From Hypomesus transpacificus (Eukaryota; Chordata; Actinopteri; Osmeriformes; Osmeridae): 64,000 bases of DNA. The position numbers and the translations under genes are program-made. Positions 41,142 through 55,059 of this stretch are shown here, one piece after another. The stretch covers positions 3,269,038-3,333,037 of the forward strand of contig NC_061075.1 of assembly GCF_021917145.1 (NCBI RefSeq), written 5' to 3'. A model generated the notes under the pieces. It made no database searches. It was not told where the DNA came from and worked only from the letters and a program-made list of their open reading frames with translations. How positions within the stretch are numbered: the first letter of the stretch is position 1; each line of letters starts with the position of its first letter.

Positions 41142-42801
41142 CTCTCTTTCTCTCACACATACCCTCTCTCTCTCAGACACACACACATACATACACACCA
41201 CTTTTCAGAAACAAAAGGTTAAGAGGCAATTGAACAAATATGGCTGCATATAAGTAAAATCATTGTCATCTTGTAAGTGCTTCATTCTCCGAGCATGCTG
41301 GACTGTGCAACATCAGCGAGTCCTCTCTTTTCATGAACGCGTACGGCATCTCCCCAAAGCTACCGCACGGTAACCTTTAAAAGCCTCCTAAAAGTGTTTT
41401 TTCGTGGTGCAAAACATTTACTTAAAAAATGCATGATGTTGAAGAGAGAGAGAGTGTGTGTGTGTGCTTTGGTGTGTGTGTGTGTGTATGTGAATCATCT
41501 TTCAAGTCATGGTTCAGCTGTCCAAACACCCACACAAATACTTCATTAAAAGCACTCATCTATTAGTAACAGCCTGTAGTAGAGGCACAATTGACCGTAA
41601 GCTTTCCGGAAAAGTTATTTAAAATTGCCCCCGTTTTAAGTCAGTGTAAAGCCTTTGTGCAAGACAAAAGGCTCTAACTCCACACCTCCCTTATCCTACT
41701 GTTCTGAATATACATATACCCCCCCCCCCCTCCCCCCCACGCTGGTAAGATGACACACTGGGACTGGGCTGTGTTGGGGAGAGGTGAACCGTCACCAAAC
41801 GGCTTCCTTCCAGCATGGGAAGCTGTGGAAGAGGATCCAGAAAGTGCTTTTTCTTCTGATTACAACAGAGGATTACCACAGTATGTAAGACATCAGACAG
41901 TATATAGAAGACAAGGGTAGTAACAGTGACTGGTGGGGGATTCTGAGCAAGGGTAAGGGGTCGCAGACTAGGGGCACGGGTGGGGGTGGGTCAAAGGTCA
42001 GTGGTCAGGTAAAGGGTCGTATGTGCGTAGAAGCTAACGTGACTTAGCTGCACGCCCCCCCCCCCCCCCACACACACACACACACACAAACGCACACCTC
42101 TGGACAGAGACGGCGGGTTCGGTACCTTGTGTTTGAAGTATTCTGGACACAAAAAGGAAAGCAATCGTCTGCCGCTGTTGAAAAACTGTGAACGGAAACT
42201 GCCGGGACACGCTTCGATGAACATTTACAGTACAGTCAAGTACAGTACAGAGTTACAGTTAACAGTGTAGCATCCTATACTCCACCACGCCACCTCTTTA
42301 AGGAGGCCCGGACATGTGATGGCTGGGTCAGTTATATTCCTTTGAAATACAATATTCTGTCAAATGAAAGAGGTGTGGGTTTTCCTCCCCCGACACAGAT
42401 AAAGCCTAGTCCTAGGTTATGAAATGTGTCCGTGGAGATTCTCTCGTCGCCCGACCGCGGGGGGCCACTTGAAGTCTGGCCTGGGAGCCTATCTGAGAGC
42501 GACCCTGCGTCGAGGGGACCATCCTGTCGCTCCAGAGACGAGTCTCTGGACATGTGACCTCCCCCCCTTCCTCCTCTCCTCTCCTTGAACCTAGATCTCT
42601 GATCTAACCTGACTGGACGGGGTGAAGGCGTGCGTTGTCGTTCCCCCCCCCCCCCCCCAGCGCGACTCAAACCCATCCCAACCCACGTCAGATCAGTGAC
42701 TTCTACAAGGCAGGAAGGAGGGTTCCGTTTGTTGTTGTTGTTGTTGTCGTTGGGAGAGGGCCCTCTACCTGCAGTACCAGCTCGCGGCCAGCAGGGGGGG
42801 C
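40640..42801 (-). other. Probable zfr2 3' UTR
   Basis: No exon is seen between the zfr2 stop and the matk start. On the minus strand a cluster of AATAAA signals lies near 40667-40680, so a 3' UTR of about 2.1 kb would end close to the matk promoter. The stretch holds a (CA)n array at 41084-41139, a GT microsatellite near 41455-41490, a poly(C) run near 42055-42069 and another at 42644-42658. Confidence 0.4.
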
Positions 42802-44064
<1,263 letters not shown>

Positions 44065-44247
44065 CTGGGGAAGGAGGAGACATACACACACACACACATC
44101 AAAACACACTGACTCGTGGCTTGCTGCTGCAGTCATTCCCCCGAGATCCAGATCTACATCAACGAAGATCTCAGACCTGGATCGCCAAAGAATCGAGATC
44201 GAAGAGCGAGTCAAATCCCGACGAAAGAGCAGCAAACGTCGAGTGTC

Positions 44248-44296
44248 GACATTTACATTTAGTCATTCAGCAGAGGGTCTTATCCAGAGCGATCTA
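44248..44296 (-). repeat. SINE tail fragment, copy 8
   Basis: Only the 3' tail is present: ACATTTACATTTAGTCATTC followed by AGGGTCTTATCCAGAGCGAT. It is a 5'-truncated insertion, or a tail from a LINE that shares this 3' end. Confidence 0.75.
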
Positions 44297-44421
44297 GAAT
44301 CGGAGATGCTCAAAGATGATCGAAAACCCTCACCACAGCCTCCAAGGGATGATCAATCTATCATAAACCCTCTTTTCACTTCCGTATACAGACTGACTAA
44401 AGTCACCTAATGGACCTACAG

Positions 44422-44634
44422 CAGGGGTGTCCAACCCTGGTTCTCGAGGGGCCACTGTCTTGCATGTTTTAGATGTTTCTCTGCTCCAGCACGCCTGTTT
44501 CAAATGAATGGGTCGTTATCAAGCTCTGTGGAAGCCGGGTAATGACCATTCATTAGAATCAGGTGTGCTGGAACAGGGAAACATCTAAAACATGCAGGAC
44601 AGTGGCCCTCGAGGACCAGGATTGGACACCCCTG
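44422..44634. mobile_element. hAT-type palindromic MITE, 213 bp, perfect 8-bp target duplication
   Basis: The ends are CAGGGGTGTCCAA and TTGGACACCCCTG, and the flanks carry ACCTACAG exactly on both sides (44414-44421 and 44635-44642). Nearly the whole element is an imperfect palindrome with arms of about 95 bases, so single strands could form a long hairpin. It has no coding capacity. An 8-bp duplication and a CAGGGG terminus are standard for hAT elements. Confidence 0.92.
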
Positions 44635-44915
44635 ACCTACAGGACACCTTCTCCTCAGCTTGGCTGGACCACACAGGGAGTTACACTTTCATTTTCTAAT
44701 CAGTCGGGGGAAATCTGTGGTGTTCAAAAAGACTTTCACACGCGCCCAAGGTGCTTCCCAAGCTTTCATGCACTGCCGCTGGCTGTTGCCACGTCAACAC
44801 GAAGATTCCTCATGGAACAAACCTAGGCAGTCTAGTCTAGGTAGTGTCTGGGTAGAACTCGGACACTGAACCACAACCATAGAGATGTATGGGAGGACAC
44901 ACACATGAACCCCCT

Positions 44916-44917
<2 letters not shown>

Positions 44918-44956
<39 letters not shown>

Positions 44957-44988
44957 ATGTGTGTATATGTGTGTATGTGTGTGTGTGT
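44918..44988. repeat. (TG)n microsatellite
   Basis: A GT array, pure from about 44918 to 44954 and interrupted afterwards, lies in the sequence between the last recognised zfr2 exon and the N gap. Confidence 0.9.
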
Positions 44989-45486
44989 TTGCCAAGGTCT
45001 GCTGACACAGGGACTGATCAACAAACCCTAGCAGAACGGTAAACAGGGTAAAAATATCCGCAACCAAGAAAACACTGTGAAGCATTTGGATACAAAGTTG
45101 CCCTTCTTATCGGGCCAGACCCACAGTAAAGACTGATTACTGGTGGGTCTCTGAAGTGAAGCAGTGTTCTTTATCTCCCAATGGTCATTTAATACAGCGC
45201 CCTGGCTTACATTGACGTAGGGGCAACAGTATTATGAACAAATTGATTCGAGCCATGCCAAGCTCAGTAATGGAGAACATTTTGTGGGGATAGCGGTACA
45301 CTTCAACACCTTGCCATGAGTGATAATGCCATATCTGTTAACAGGGATGAGAGCTGCGAGGTCGTTGGACCATTGGCCGTTAACAGCCAATCAAATGATA
45401 GTGGACATGGATACTGCCTACAAACGGACCAACCACACTGCCGGAAATGTTTATGTCCCAGTGTAAACACTTTTTAAATGGTGGAG

Positions 45487-45692
45487 TTAGGGAGTTTGGT
45501 GGCTGAGCGGTTAGGGATTCGGGCTAGAAATCCGAAGGTTGCCGGTTCGATTCCCGGCTGTGAAAAATGACGTTGTGTCCTTGGGCAAGGCACTTCACCC
45601 TACTTGCCTCGGGGGGGGGGGGGGAATGTTCCTGTACTTACTGCAAGTCGCTCTGGATAAGAGCGTCTGCTAAATGACTAAATGTAAATGGT
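45487..45692 (+). repeat. tRNA-headed SINE, copy 9
   Basis: It has the head GTGGCTGAGCGGTTAGGGAT, the B-box-like GGTTGCCGGTTCGATTCC, the conserved TGACGTTGTGTCCTTGGGCA and the tail ACTAAATGTAAATG. It is interrupted by a poly(G) run of 15 at 45610-45624. It is one of the best-preserved copies. Confidence 0.93.
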
Positions 45693-45960
45693 CAAATATA
45701 TCCGTTTTCTCCCATCCCTGGGCATCACCCAAACACCACATTAGGAGTTATGGTCGTCATGGTTTCAATTTGAAAAGAAACTGCCATCACAGCAACTGCA
45801 AATACACGGCTCAATCAGAACATTTAGCGATTGACCTGGTAAACTGATGCTGTGTTACTTCCAGGACTGGGGGGGAGGGGGGCGGAAGTGTCTTAAGATG
45901 GGCTTGGTTATATTTGGCTTCGGTTAAAGACCCGCTTCACTTTTTTGTTTAACTGGAAGA

Positions 45961-46060
45961 NNNNNNNNNNNNNNNNNNNNNNNNNNNNNNNNNNNNNNNN
46001 NNNNNNNNNNNNNNNNNNNNNNNNNNNNNNNNNNNNNNNNNNNNNNNNNNNNNNNNNNNN
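45961..46060. other. Assembly gap, 100 N
   Basis: Exactly 100 N, the conventional placeholder for a scaffold gap of unknown size. It falls between 3'-only pieces of two genes that point away from it, so substantial sequence is missing. Confidence 0.98.
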
Positions 46061-47563
46061 GGCATCGGCTGGCTCAAGAAGTGCTACCAGATGATTGACA
46101 GGCGGTGAGAAAGAGTTCCGCCCCCCCCCCCCCCACTCCCCCACCCCCTCGCTTCTCAGCGCGTGTCACGGACGTCCGGGCTAACTGGCCTCGTCTGTGC
46201 GCCCGGCGCTATCGCCCGGACAAGCCTGACGACAACGTTGACCGGCTCCCCGGCTAAAGTGAACGGGGTGTAATTGGGCCCGTCATCTGCCGGAGACGAT
46301 CAGTGTGAAACGAGCTCTTAAACGCATCCCATAAACAAATCCCCGGCTGTGAATGCGAACCGTTTCCGTCGTCGACGGAAGCGAAGACGGGGGGGGGGGG
46401 GGAGCTAGTGCACAGCTTGGGCTCCCTGGGTGCTGCTGTCGCTGAGCGGACGTGTTTGTCCTTTGTCTTTCTGTGTTCACCGCAGGCTGAGAAAGAACCT
46501 GAAGGCTCTGGTCATCACTCATCCCACCTGGTTCATCAGGACAGTGCTCGCTATCTCCAGACCCTTCATCAGGTACCTGCCCCTCCACCTCACAGGGACA
46601 TCGCAGACGTAAAGACACACACACACAGGAGACACAACGAGGATCTGTGTGGAGCATGAAAATCCCCCATATGAATCCCTTCGGGTTTTAATATATGGCT
46701 CTCATACACGGGGCTCTGAGAGATGGGAGAAACGAGTTCTTGTTCTCGGTGTCATTGGTGTAAAGGATGTCGTTGTCGTCCTCTGGTCCCTCTGCAGTGT
46801 GAAATTCATGAACAAGATCCAGTATGTCCACAGTCTGGATGAGCTGGCAGAGATTGTGCCTATGGAACACGTGCAGGTCCCCGAGTGTGTGATGCAGTAA
46901 GTACTTTACACCACCAGGGGGAGAGGTGAAACCTGGGAGTGGGAGTGAGATGAAATTAGAATATCATTCGGTGACGTGCGCTGGCTTGCAGTAGTCAGAC
47001 TTTTAAATAATGTATCACTCATCAATCATGCCCTGCGCAGGTCCAAAAATAGATCTGAATATCAATGTGTTCCAAATGGGAATCGACTCGGAAGGCGTGG
47101 TTTGTATATTGTGCGTGGCAAGCCATTTCTAAAGATGGATGTGCCTTTTTGATTTCAGATTCGAGGAAGAGAGGATTAAAGCTCGAAAGGAAAGGTAAAG
47201 TCACTGATGTGTTAAAGCCTGTACATAGAGCCGAGTCAGCTCCCAAGAGCGGTGATCAATTCTGTGTGTGTGTCTGTGTGTGTTTGTGTGTGTGTGTGTG
47301 TCTGTGTGTGTGTGTGTGTGTGTCCAGGATGGAGCAGGAGCAGAGGCAGCAGGAACAGCCTCCGCAGCCAAACACACACGAACCAGCCAAGACAGAGAGG
47401 TAGGAGCTGGGATTGGTCCTATGAACGCCCCTCAGGATCGACCAATCAGCCTCCATCTAGACAGACGTTTGACTGGAAGCAGTGGAGGGGACCAGGGGAC
47501 TGTTCATTCATGTTCTCCTCCTTTCACAGGCCGAAGTCAATGATTGCAGAGCAGGGATTGTAG
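46061..47563 (+). CDS. atcay: ATCAY / caytaxin, 3' exons only
   Basis: Caytaxin is a neuronal BNIP2-family adaptor with a BCH/CRAL-TRIO-like domain; loss in humans causes Cayman ataxia. Exons present: 46061-46104 (cut by the N gap), 46486-46572, 46798-46896, 47159-47194, 47328-47399 and 47530-47563. They join in phase to 123 residues and a TAG stop. The sequence shows the end of the BCH domain: [20 protein letters not shown], then [40 protein letters not shown] and [11 protein letters not shown] Gln/Glu-rich tail ends SMIAEQGL. The BCH part alone could also be BNIP2, but the position between zfr2 and nmrk2 matches human ATCAY. All N-terminal exons are missing in the gap. Confidence 0.9.
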
Positions 47564-47964
47564 ACTTGACGAAAGAACCAAGGTATGAAACCAACACAGC
47601 ACACAAGTCTCATTAAGGGTTCTTTATCAAAGATGTTAGCCACAAACACCATTGTTCAAGTTAAGGATCTTGAAGTCAAACTTTGGATACCTTGTTAAAT
47701 CAGGCTTGTCACCTCCTTCAAATGTAATTCTCTGATTCGGCCACACGAGGTCCTCGTTTACCTGAAACCTACAAATGGGGAATTGCATTGGCTTGACAGT
47801 AAAACACTTCAACAGATGTTTGGCCGTCAGGGCTCATTTCTACATGCCCTGTTACATCATCCACACCTGTTCTGCTCTCCAAGGACCAGACCTGGAGCTG
47901 TCGCTGAGGAATACCTTCTCATGTGTAGCCAACCCTGTCTAATGACTGGAGGTGTGAGAAGCGC

Positions 47965-47998
<34 letters not shown>

Positions 47999-48276
47999 GG
48001 AGTTTTGGGTGGCCGGAACGCTCATTAAAAACGACCTCCATGCCACTCCTTTTTCAATCGTGCCAGTTCTACTGAATTCCCTTTCAACATAGATGTGTTT
48101 CTCTTCTCTCTTCATTCAGTGGCTGAGAGAAGCGTGAAGTCAACGTTGTCACAACAAGCAAGGGGACGACGAGAAAGCCTAAATTGTACTGTATAGTACA
48201 TACCCATATCCAAACACATCCAACCAAGAGAGAAACATGCGTATACCATGCAGGGGGCGCTACATCCCCCAGCCAG

Positions 48277-48307
<31 letters not shown>

Positions 48308-50290
48308 AGCCAGCCTCCATGTCTCCTCCACCCACACACGCAGTGGTATGTGTTGCTACGGAACACTACAACTTCCCAGGAAGGGTTAGTTCTACCTAGT
48401 ACCTTGGTAATCACCCTCTAGAATGTTCTGAAGACGTTACACCACCAGGACAGTACCTCTGATGTTTCGTACCGGCACTCTATGTTACGACCTACAGAAC
48501 GAGTACACACACACACCTAGTCCCTTGCACACAAACTCCCACAACTTGGCCCCACCATTGGCATGTTCATCTCATATCAATTTGAATATGATACCGCTTG
48601 TGAATGGCTATGTGGATGATGTGAGGAAAGTTATGAAGGAAGATACCATTTGGAGTTGCTCCAACTGTGTGCTGTTTTTATCAAGGCAAAAGGCCAACAA
48701 CTCTCAATGCCATTGGCTTGCTGTGTTTCTAAAGCAATGTTAGTAAACATAGATAACTCAGAGCTGGCTGGGGCCTATACCGAATTTTGGCATCAACTAT
48801 CTAATAAAACATCCAGTGTTAGTCTGTTTGTTCAATTTTCCTTCCAGACACCATCATGTTACCAGTGATCTATGCTTAATGGTGTGTCATTAAGAGGAAG
48901 CTTTCTATGTTAGCTGCCTTCAACCCAGCTTCATTTTTACTTACAAATCTGTCCTTGATAAAAATGTATTCCAGGTCAAAAATCTCTGGAACAGAGGTTT
49001 TTGTGATCCTCGCGCTGCGCATGCATTTATTTGGGGTGGGGGTGGGGGGGGGGAGATTGATCAAGGGTTGAGGCATTTTCTGACTGTGATTTCTGTTGTG
49101 GGACGTTGTCAGTACAGTCATAGCATGCAGACATATTAGCATGAGTTCAAATGCCCCAATCCAATTCTGGGATCGGTTCGTCCCTGTTGATGTTTCGACT
49201 TCCTGTTCTGATGCTTGCCCACGTCCCTGACAGTAGCAGGCAGGCCGTTTTTATTTTTGTAAGAATTACATACATTTGCTGCCTATGTATTGTAAGTTTT
49301 GTTTGTACTCTTAAATATCAAATTGTCAAACGATTGTCATCTAATGGTAAGCATTGAATCTATGTATGTTTGGGGACCGTGTCGTTCTCATGATATGTAT
49401 AAATCAAATCCTTATTTTGTACACTGATATTAGCACTGTCAAGCATTATTTTGTTACATGTTCATAGTCTGCTCTCATGTAGAGGAATGACCATATGCCT
49501 ATGTTCCTGAAGTGCTATACAATTCCACTTTGGAAGCTTAAAGGACACATGCAAAGGACTTAAACGTAGCTTCCAGTGGACAACACTGAGGGCTTTGCTT
49601 ATTGGCTAGGCGGAGATATGGGGGATTAGAAAAAGTTCACTGATAGCTTACTCATAGTAGAGTCCATGCAAGAATGTAGGCTAGATACATTTGCCTTTTG
49701 TTTTTATAGTCTATTAACATGATTCATGTCAAAAGATGGCACGCAGTGCATTCTGCAGTGTCTTATTTTCCTCTGTGTTAGTTGGATGACCTGAGACCTC
49801 AATTGCATTGCGTGCCTGCTTTTGAACCAAATTCTACACAGAAGTCAAAGTGTGGAATGTATTTTATTTTCACATTCAGCGGGCCATATCTATGGTTGCG
49901 ACTTTTCCTAGTCATTGCCAAGAAAGTTCAGTCCAAAAGGAAATGTTTGATATAGATTGATATTGTTATCAAAAGTGTATAATAGTATCTCGTTTCAGTA
50001 AATGTAGTATTTTCAATGTAAAGAAATCCCTTAGTTTAAATATCGCTATGAATGACGTTTTTTGGTTCATTCGATAAAAGCACAATATGTCAAAGATGAT
50101 CAGTTGACTGATTTGTCTGCTCCAAAATACAACATATGTAGCTTATTTTGTTTGGTCAGATTTCAACTAGAGACAATGGGTAAGATGTATCCAATGTAGT
50201 GTCCGTCTGTCTTGCTTTGCAGTTTGGATTTGGGGGCAGCCCCTGTCTGTCATGTCAATAAGCAGAAATAAACCGTTCCACTCCGCAAGA
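47564..50290 (+). other. Probable atcay 3' UTR with polyadenylation signal
   Basis: AT-rich, largely repeat-free sequence follows the stop. It contains an AATAAA at 50267-50272 and a 31-base poly(C) at 48277-48307. No coding exon is seen. A long 3' UTR is common for this brain gene, but the end is inferred from the hexamer only. Confidence 0.45.
48277..48307. repeat. Poly(C) run of 31 bp
   Basis: Thirty-one consecutive C on the plus strand, the longest homopolymer seen in the window, flanked on both sides by CAGCC. It is prone to length error in sequencing and to i-motif/G-quadruplex folding. Confidence 0.9.
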
Positions 50291-51540
50291 ACGCTCTCTG
50301 TTTTTGCTTACGTGTAAACGGTTAGACTCCAAATAGATATTTCTTTCAGGCACCGGTCACTCGGTGTAGGGAATTCACAAAGGAAGGCAAAGGTGAAGAT
50401 TTCTGTAGAAGTGGATTTACAAGAAGCACAAGTTCATCACCTTGAAACTATCCTGTTTGTCAACAGAAATGCTCTAACAAGTGAATCCAAATCTTTACAT
50501 TATTCACACATAACCCCGTTCTGAAGCCCCCCTCCCCTTGCTGTTGATGGAACCCTCCCAGCTAACCCACGTTTAACACGGTTCAAAGGAAGCTATCAAT
50601 AGTGCAGGTGTGACTTCTCCTGTTTTGGAATCTGGGTCCCATGAGCTCGTCCTCGGGGACTGGGGGAGCTTCACCTCTGCCACGTCATCTGAAGGTTTAG
50701 ACGCGGCCGAGCCGGTCAGTCACATGCACACGCACACGTCTGACACACACTAACACCCTGCATACTCTCTCTCTCTATGTGATCTAAATTCAGCTGCATC
50801 CTCACAGAGGAAATGTGATCGAGAGAGGCTCAACAATGGCCGTCGTGACACCCATACATGTGTTTACTGTAAAGCCGGATGCGTGAGAGAGGTGGAAGTA
50901 CCATGTTTGGATAACTGGATAACCCCTGCATGATGACCAACCTCCGTCATTCATACATACAGACATACGATCAAGACTATTATTTGAACTGAAGTGAGGT
51001 CAAAGTCAAATAGGATGATGTGGCTGATTCATTCAAGGTTAAAGATAATAAAACTGCCCAACATGTTATCAGTTCATTCCTATTGTGCAGTGCAGATACA
51101 CCTGTGACACTTCACACATTGTGAACGGGAACAGGCACATTTGCCAGCTCCCCTGTATGAACAGTAGCCTGCCCATTGTCTTGTCCCGTTGTTAGATGTT
51201 TATATTATTATAATCAGTTCAGTTAATGGGGCAGTGGAACCCTGACATCTAAATGTGTGTCTAAATGTATTATCATCTGTGAATGTTCTGACTGGTATTT
51301 TCCTTAACCCTCGTGTGTCAGTCTCAGTTAGTTGAATAGACCGGTACTTCCAGAACATGAAGGACGTGGGGCAGGTGCAAAAATGGAAAGTCAACTATAT
51401 GTAAATTATACGGGAATCGCGGGCGCTGATTGGAGCCCCTGTGTGTTTAACGGACAGTGGTTGGGTACACGGTTAAAAAAAAAGGACATTATTACACTCG
51501 ACCACGAGGGGTGAGCATCTGCGTGACGCAAGTCACAGTT
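50291..51540. other. atcay-nmrk2 intergenic sequence
   Basis: No gene or clear mobile element is seen. The last 100 bases before the nmrk2 TATA box contain a poly(A) run (51474-51483) and a GCGTGACGCAAGTCAC segment at about 51521-51536. Confidence 0.6.
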
Positions 51541-51544
51541 GGGA

Positions 51545-51552
51545 TATAAAAA
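51545..51552 (+). promoter_or_regulatory. TATA box of nmrk2
   Basis: TATAAAAA lies 179 bases upstream of the nmrk2 start codon and predicts initiation near 51575. A CRE/AP-1-like TGACGCAAGTCA occurs just upstream. A TATA-driven promoter fits an inducible, tissue-restricted gene. Confidence 0.65.
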
Positions 51553-51730
51553 GAGACGAGTCGCGCTCTTTATCAATGAAATAGTTCAGAGAGCAAGGTT
51601 CTGACTGAGCAAACTAAAAGACTTTTGACTTGATCGTCATATTTCTTTGTTTGATTTGGATCTGTAGCAGTGTTTTAATTTACACCCTCGCTTTATTCGA
51701 AGTTTGGCAGTCTCCAGAAGCGGATCAAAG

Positions 51731-54700
51731 ATGAAATACATTATAGGAGTTGGCGGGTAAGTTACAATACCTTGCTTACACAATTAAAAAATATAAAATG
51801 AACTTATAACCCATTTCAGGGGTTGACATTGTTTCTTCGTAGTACAGTTACAACAAGTAGCCGAGTACGTTTCATAGCTAACTTGGATCACAGATCTGAC
51901 TGATGACAAAACAATAACACATGACATGTGCTGTGGCTCGATAGGTAACTAGGTTTCTTGTAGCGAAGTAGCAAAGTCTTATAACAGTCAATTAATTAAA
52001 CTGAACTGAAATATATGTGTGGGCCAGTTAAAATTCGCGTCATGCAATGTTGAAACCCGGTAAGTTCATCGTTAACTGGGAGTGTGTAGCGAAACGCCTG
52101 TTTTTGAGCGGGCTATTTGAAATGGTAGGGCGCACTCTTTAAAGAAAAGTGGAGGGAGACGGTTTCAAAGGCCTAGTGTACGTGACTAACTAACAGGGAT
52201 TGCAAGCCTGATAACTTTATAAATAAAACTAAAGAAAGGCATGCACGTACAAATTCAACAGTCAATTTAGTAAATATCGTTTTGTAAACAAGCTTTTAAT
52301 GTATGTATTCTTTTACTGAGTTTTAATGCACTCTTTGCCAACACGGAAGTTGTCCCGTACTGTAATGATGGAATTATTATATAGGATATTCCCACCCCTC
52401 TATTTATCTCTTTTTCCTGTGGTGATTATAGTCCTCTCTTTTCAGGGTGACCAACGGTGGGAAAACCACCTTGACAAAAAGACTTATCAAGGCTTTGCCC
52501 AACTGCTGTGTGGTGCATCAAGATGACTTTTTCAAGGTAAGTTTTTAGTTGGAACAACAAGTGTTTTAACAAACGGTTGCATGTCTGACTGTACTCTGTC
52601 ACAGGTTTTTCTGTTGGTGTGTTCCTTCCCCCACGTTGATAACCTTACCATTACTCAACTGTAACATGGAAACTTCCCCCTTGCATGCTTCCCTATGCAT
52701 GGCTTCAGTTATGTTTTTTTACACACTACTTGCTTTGTGTTCTTGCTCTCCTCAGCCTCAGTTATAAGTATCTATTTAGTATGGATCTGATCTTTACCAG
52801 AGTGTAAAGCAGAAACTGACCTTTCCATTCACTTGCCGGCATATAGCAATGCATGCTACCCTTAGTTTCCTAACCCCATAAAAAGGACACCCATTGTCTC
52901 CAAATGGGTGCTATACATCCTTTCCCTAGCTGCATCTGTCCTATGTTCCCTCCTTTTTAAGCCTACAGAGATGATTCTAGACTATTGCATGGCTATAGCT
53001 CTCTCCTTCCTGGCTGTGTGTGTCTGTGTCTTGGCCTGTGGGCCTGGGGTCTTCTGGCAGTGTACAGATTGCACCGAGGTTGCAGCAATGTTTTATTGGT
53101 AACTGTTATTTCAGAAACCCGATCAGATAGAAGTCGGGGACGACGGCTTTAGGCAGTGGGATGGTAAGCCTGCATACATCACCGCAGGAGAACAGTAACT
53201 CACCCAACCCCCAACATTCCCCTCCATATTTGGCCCTCCCCTGAGACTACAAACTCCCATTTACAAAAAAAACTCCACAACCCAGAATGCATTTCCTTTT
53301 CCAAAGTGTGCCTCGGCACTCTAAACTATGCACCCTCGTTGTTGTTCTCTGTAGTGATCACGGCGCTGGACATGGACGCCATGACCAACACGATACGGGG
53401 CTGGGTGGAGAACCCCGTGAAGTTTGCCCGTTCCCACGGCGTCGTCGTGCCGCCGGTCTCAGAGGCGACCGACCCCGACCAGCAGATCCACATTCTCATC
53501 GTCGAGGGCTTTCTGCTCTACAACTACAAGTGAGCGCACGTAGTCTCACAGGCAGCTACTGGAGAAATTCTGTCAAATACATGTCCTTTTCTTATCAGGC
53601 AGTGTAGGGTACTAATAAGGGTGCTCGGATAGGAAAACAAGTAGTCATGAGACCATGCCTGTTCCCCCTGCCCTAATTACATGAAAAGTGGCTAGCCTAG
53701 CTAACAAACGTAGCTGCTCATAGAACAGGCTGTGTTTTATAGTCTGAGCTACCTTATGGGTAACACATGCCACGGTCATGGGAACCTAAGCAGGTGGTCT
53801 CTAGATGATATGTTCTGAGAACTTGTTAACAATCATGCGGAGGGGGTGATTTTGCTCCGAGGTCTCGTGAGTAGTGGGGCTGAGGGCGGGGGGGCTGTCA
53901 TTGGGAGGCTACGCTCTCTGTCACACTGGGGTTGTGTGTCTCTAGCAGCACTGTTTCTGCAGGGGCGCTGATAAGGGCGTCAGCTGACGAGAAGCCTGTT
54001 TTGGCACAACACGAACGCTGTGTTTCGGGGCGGTGTTTTCTGGAACCGTATCTCCAAGGTGGACCTAGACTGCTGGTTGCGTACAGATAGTTTAAAGACC
54101 GAATCGCCACGAGAATGTTATGTGAATGTACCTTTTCAGATGATTTCTGGCGAAATGACACCAAACTGGGTCACAGGGAGTGAGCTGTTGCTTATCAGAT
54201 GTTTGTCAAAATCAACTGAACCCATTTTCAGAGTCAAACTTGGTTGTCCCCAGAGCTGTCACTGTGGAAGATGAGGAGGTGGGACGCTGTCATTGACGTA
54301 GAAGTGACCCTGTTGTTCCTTGTCTCTCCCCCCCCCCCCCCCCCCCCCCCCGCGCTGTGCAGGCCTCTGATGGACGTTTACAACAAGTGCTACTACATCT
54401 CCATCCCCTACGAGGAGTGCAAGAGGAGGAGAAGGTGAGCGTTCAGAGCCCCTCAGAGCTCAGGTTCGGTTTTCCCGTTTGTAACGGGAAACCGTTCGCC
54501 ACCAGTTGTTTGACCCCCCCCCCCCCCCCAGTCGTAGACCTCGACACTCCCATATTCTCTACGTACAGGGAGCTGGAAATGATGCTGCTCAGCAAGTTCT
54601 GCTCTCCTAACTGTACTTTTTTTTCCCCCTGTTCAGTACGAGACAGTACACCGTGCCAGACCCCCCCGGCCTGTTCGATGGCCACGTCTGGCCCATGTAC

Positions 54701-55059
54701 CGGAAGCACCGAAAGGAGATGGAGGACAGCTGCTTAGACATCGGTACCTACAAACGTATTTTTGGGAGTGTATTGGGGTGGATATTGGGATTGGAGAAGT
54801 GCTTTGACCTTGGTCCCTAGAAAGTCTGTTCTGGGAGGAGGCATGTGTCTAGGCAGGATCTAATCTGATAAACGGTTCAACTTTTTGGGGGAGAATATGT
54901 TATTTTTATTTGGTGCCCATTGTGTCCAGGAGTAGTGGGTCAGTGCTTGAGCTTTGCTGTCCTTGTCTTGCAGAGAATCTGGATGGGTTGAAGTCGAAAG
55001 AGGAGATCTACCAGCATGTGTATGAGGACATCCAGAACACTCTGCTCAATCGTTTATAG
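51731..55059 (+). CDS. nmrk2: Nicotinamide riboside kinase 2, 7 exons, complete
   Basis: This kinase phosphorylates nicotinamide riboside to NMN for NAD+ salvage; in vertebrates it is mainly a muscle enzyme. Coding exons: 51731-51756, 52446-52536, 53115-53163, 53355-53529, 54363-54434, 54637-54743 and 54974-55059. They sum to 606 bases, 201 residues. The P-loop GVTNGGKTT is at residues 9-17 (Lys15, Thr16), and HQDDFFK carries the catalytic-type Asp36. EGFLLYNYKPL, PYEECKRRR and the lid/substrate segment YTVPDPPGLFDGHVWPMY are typical NRK sequence. The protein ends NTLLNRL. Human NMRK2 has a longer tail; at 201 residues this is nearer NMRK1 in length, so the paralogue call leans on synteny with atcay. 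A 3' UTR intron seems likely, with GTAAGC immediately after the stop and CAG near 55150. AATAAA at 55409-55414 follows. Confidence 0.95.
54328..54351 (+). repeat. Poly(C) run of 24 bp serving as nmrk2 polypyrimidine tract
   Basis: Twenty-four C precede GCGCTGTGCAG, the acceptor of exon 54363-54434. A second C run (54513-54529) lies in the next intron. Confidence 0.9.
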
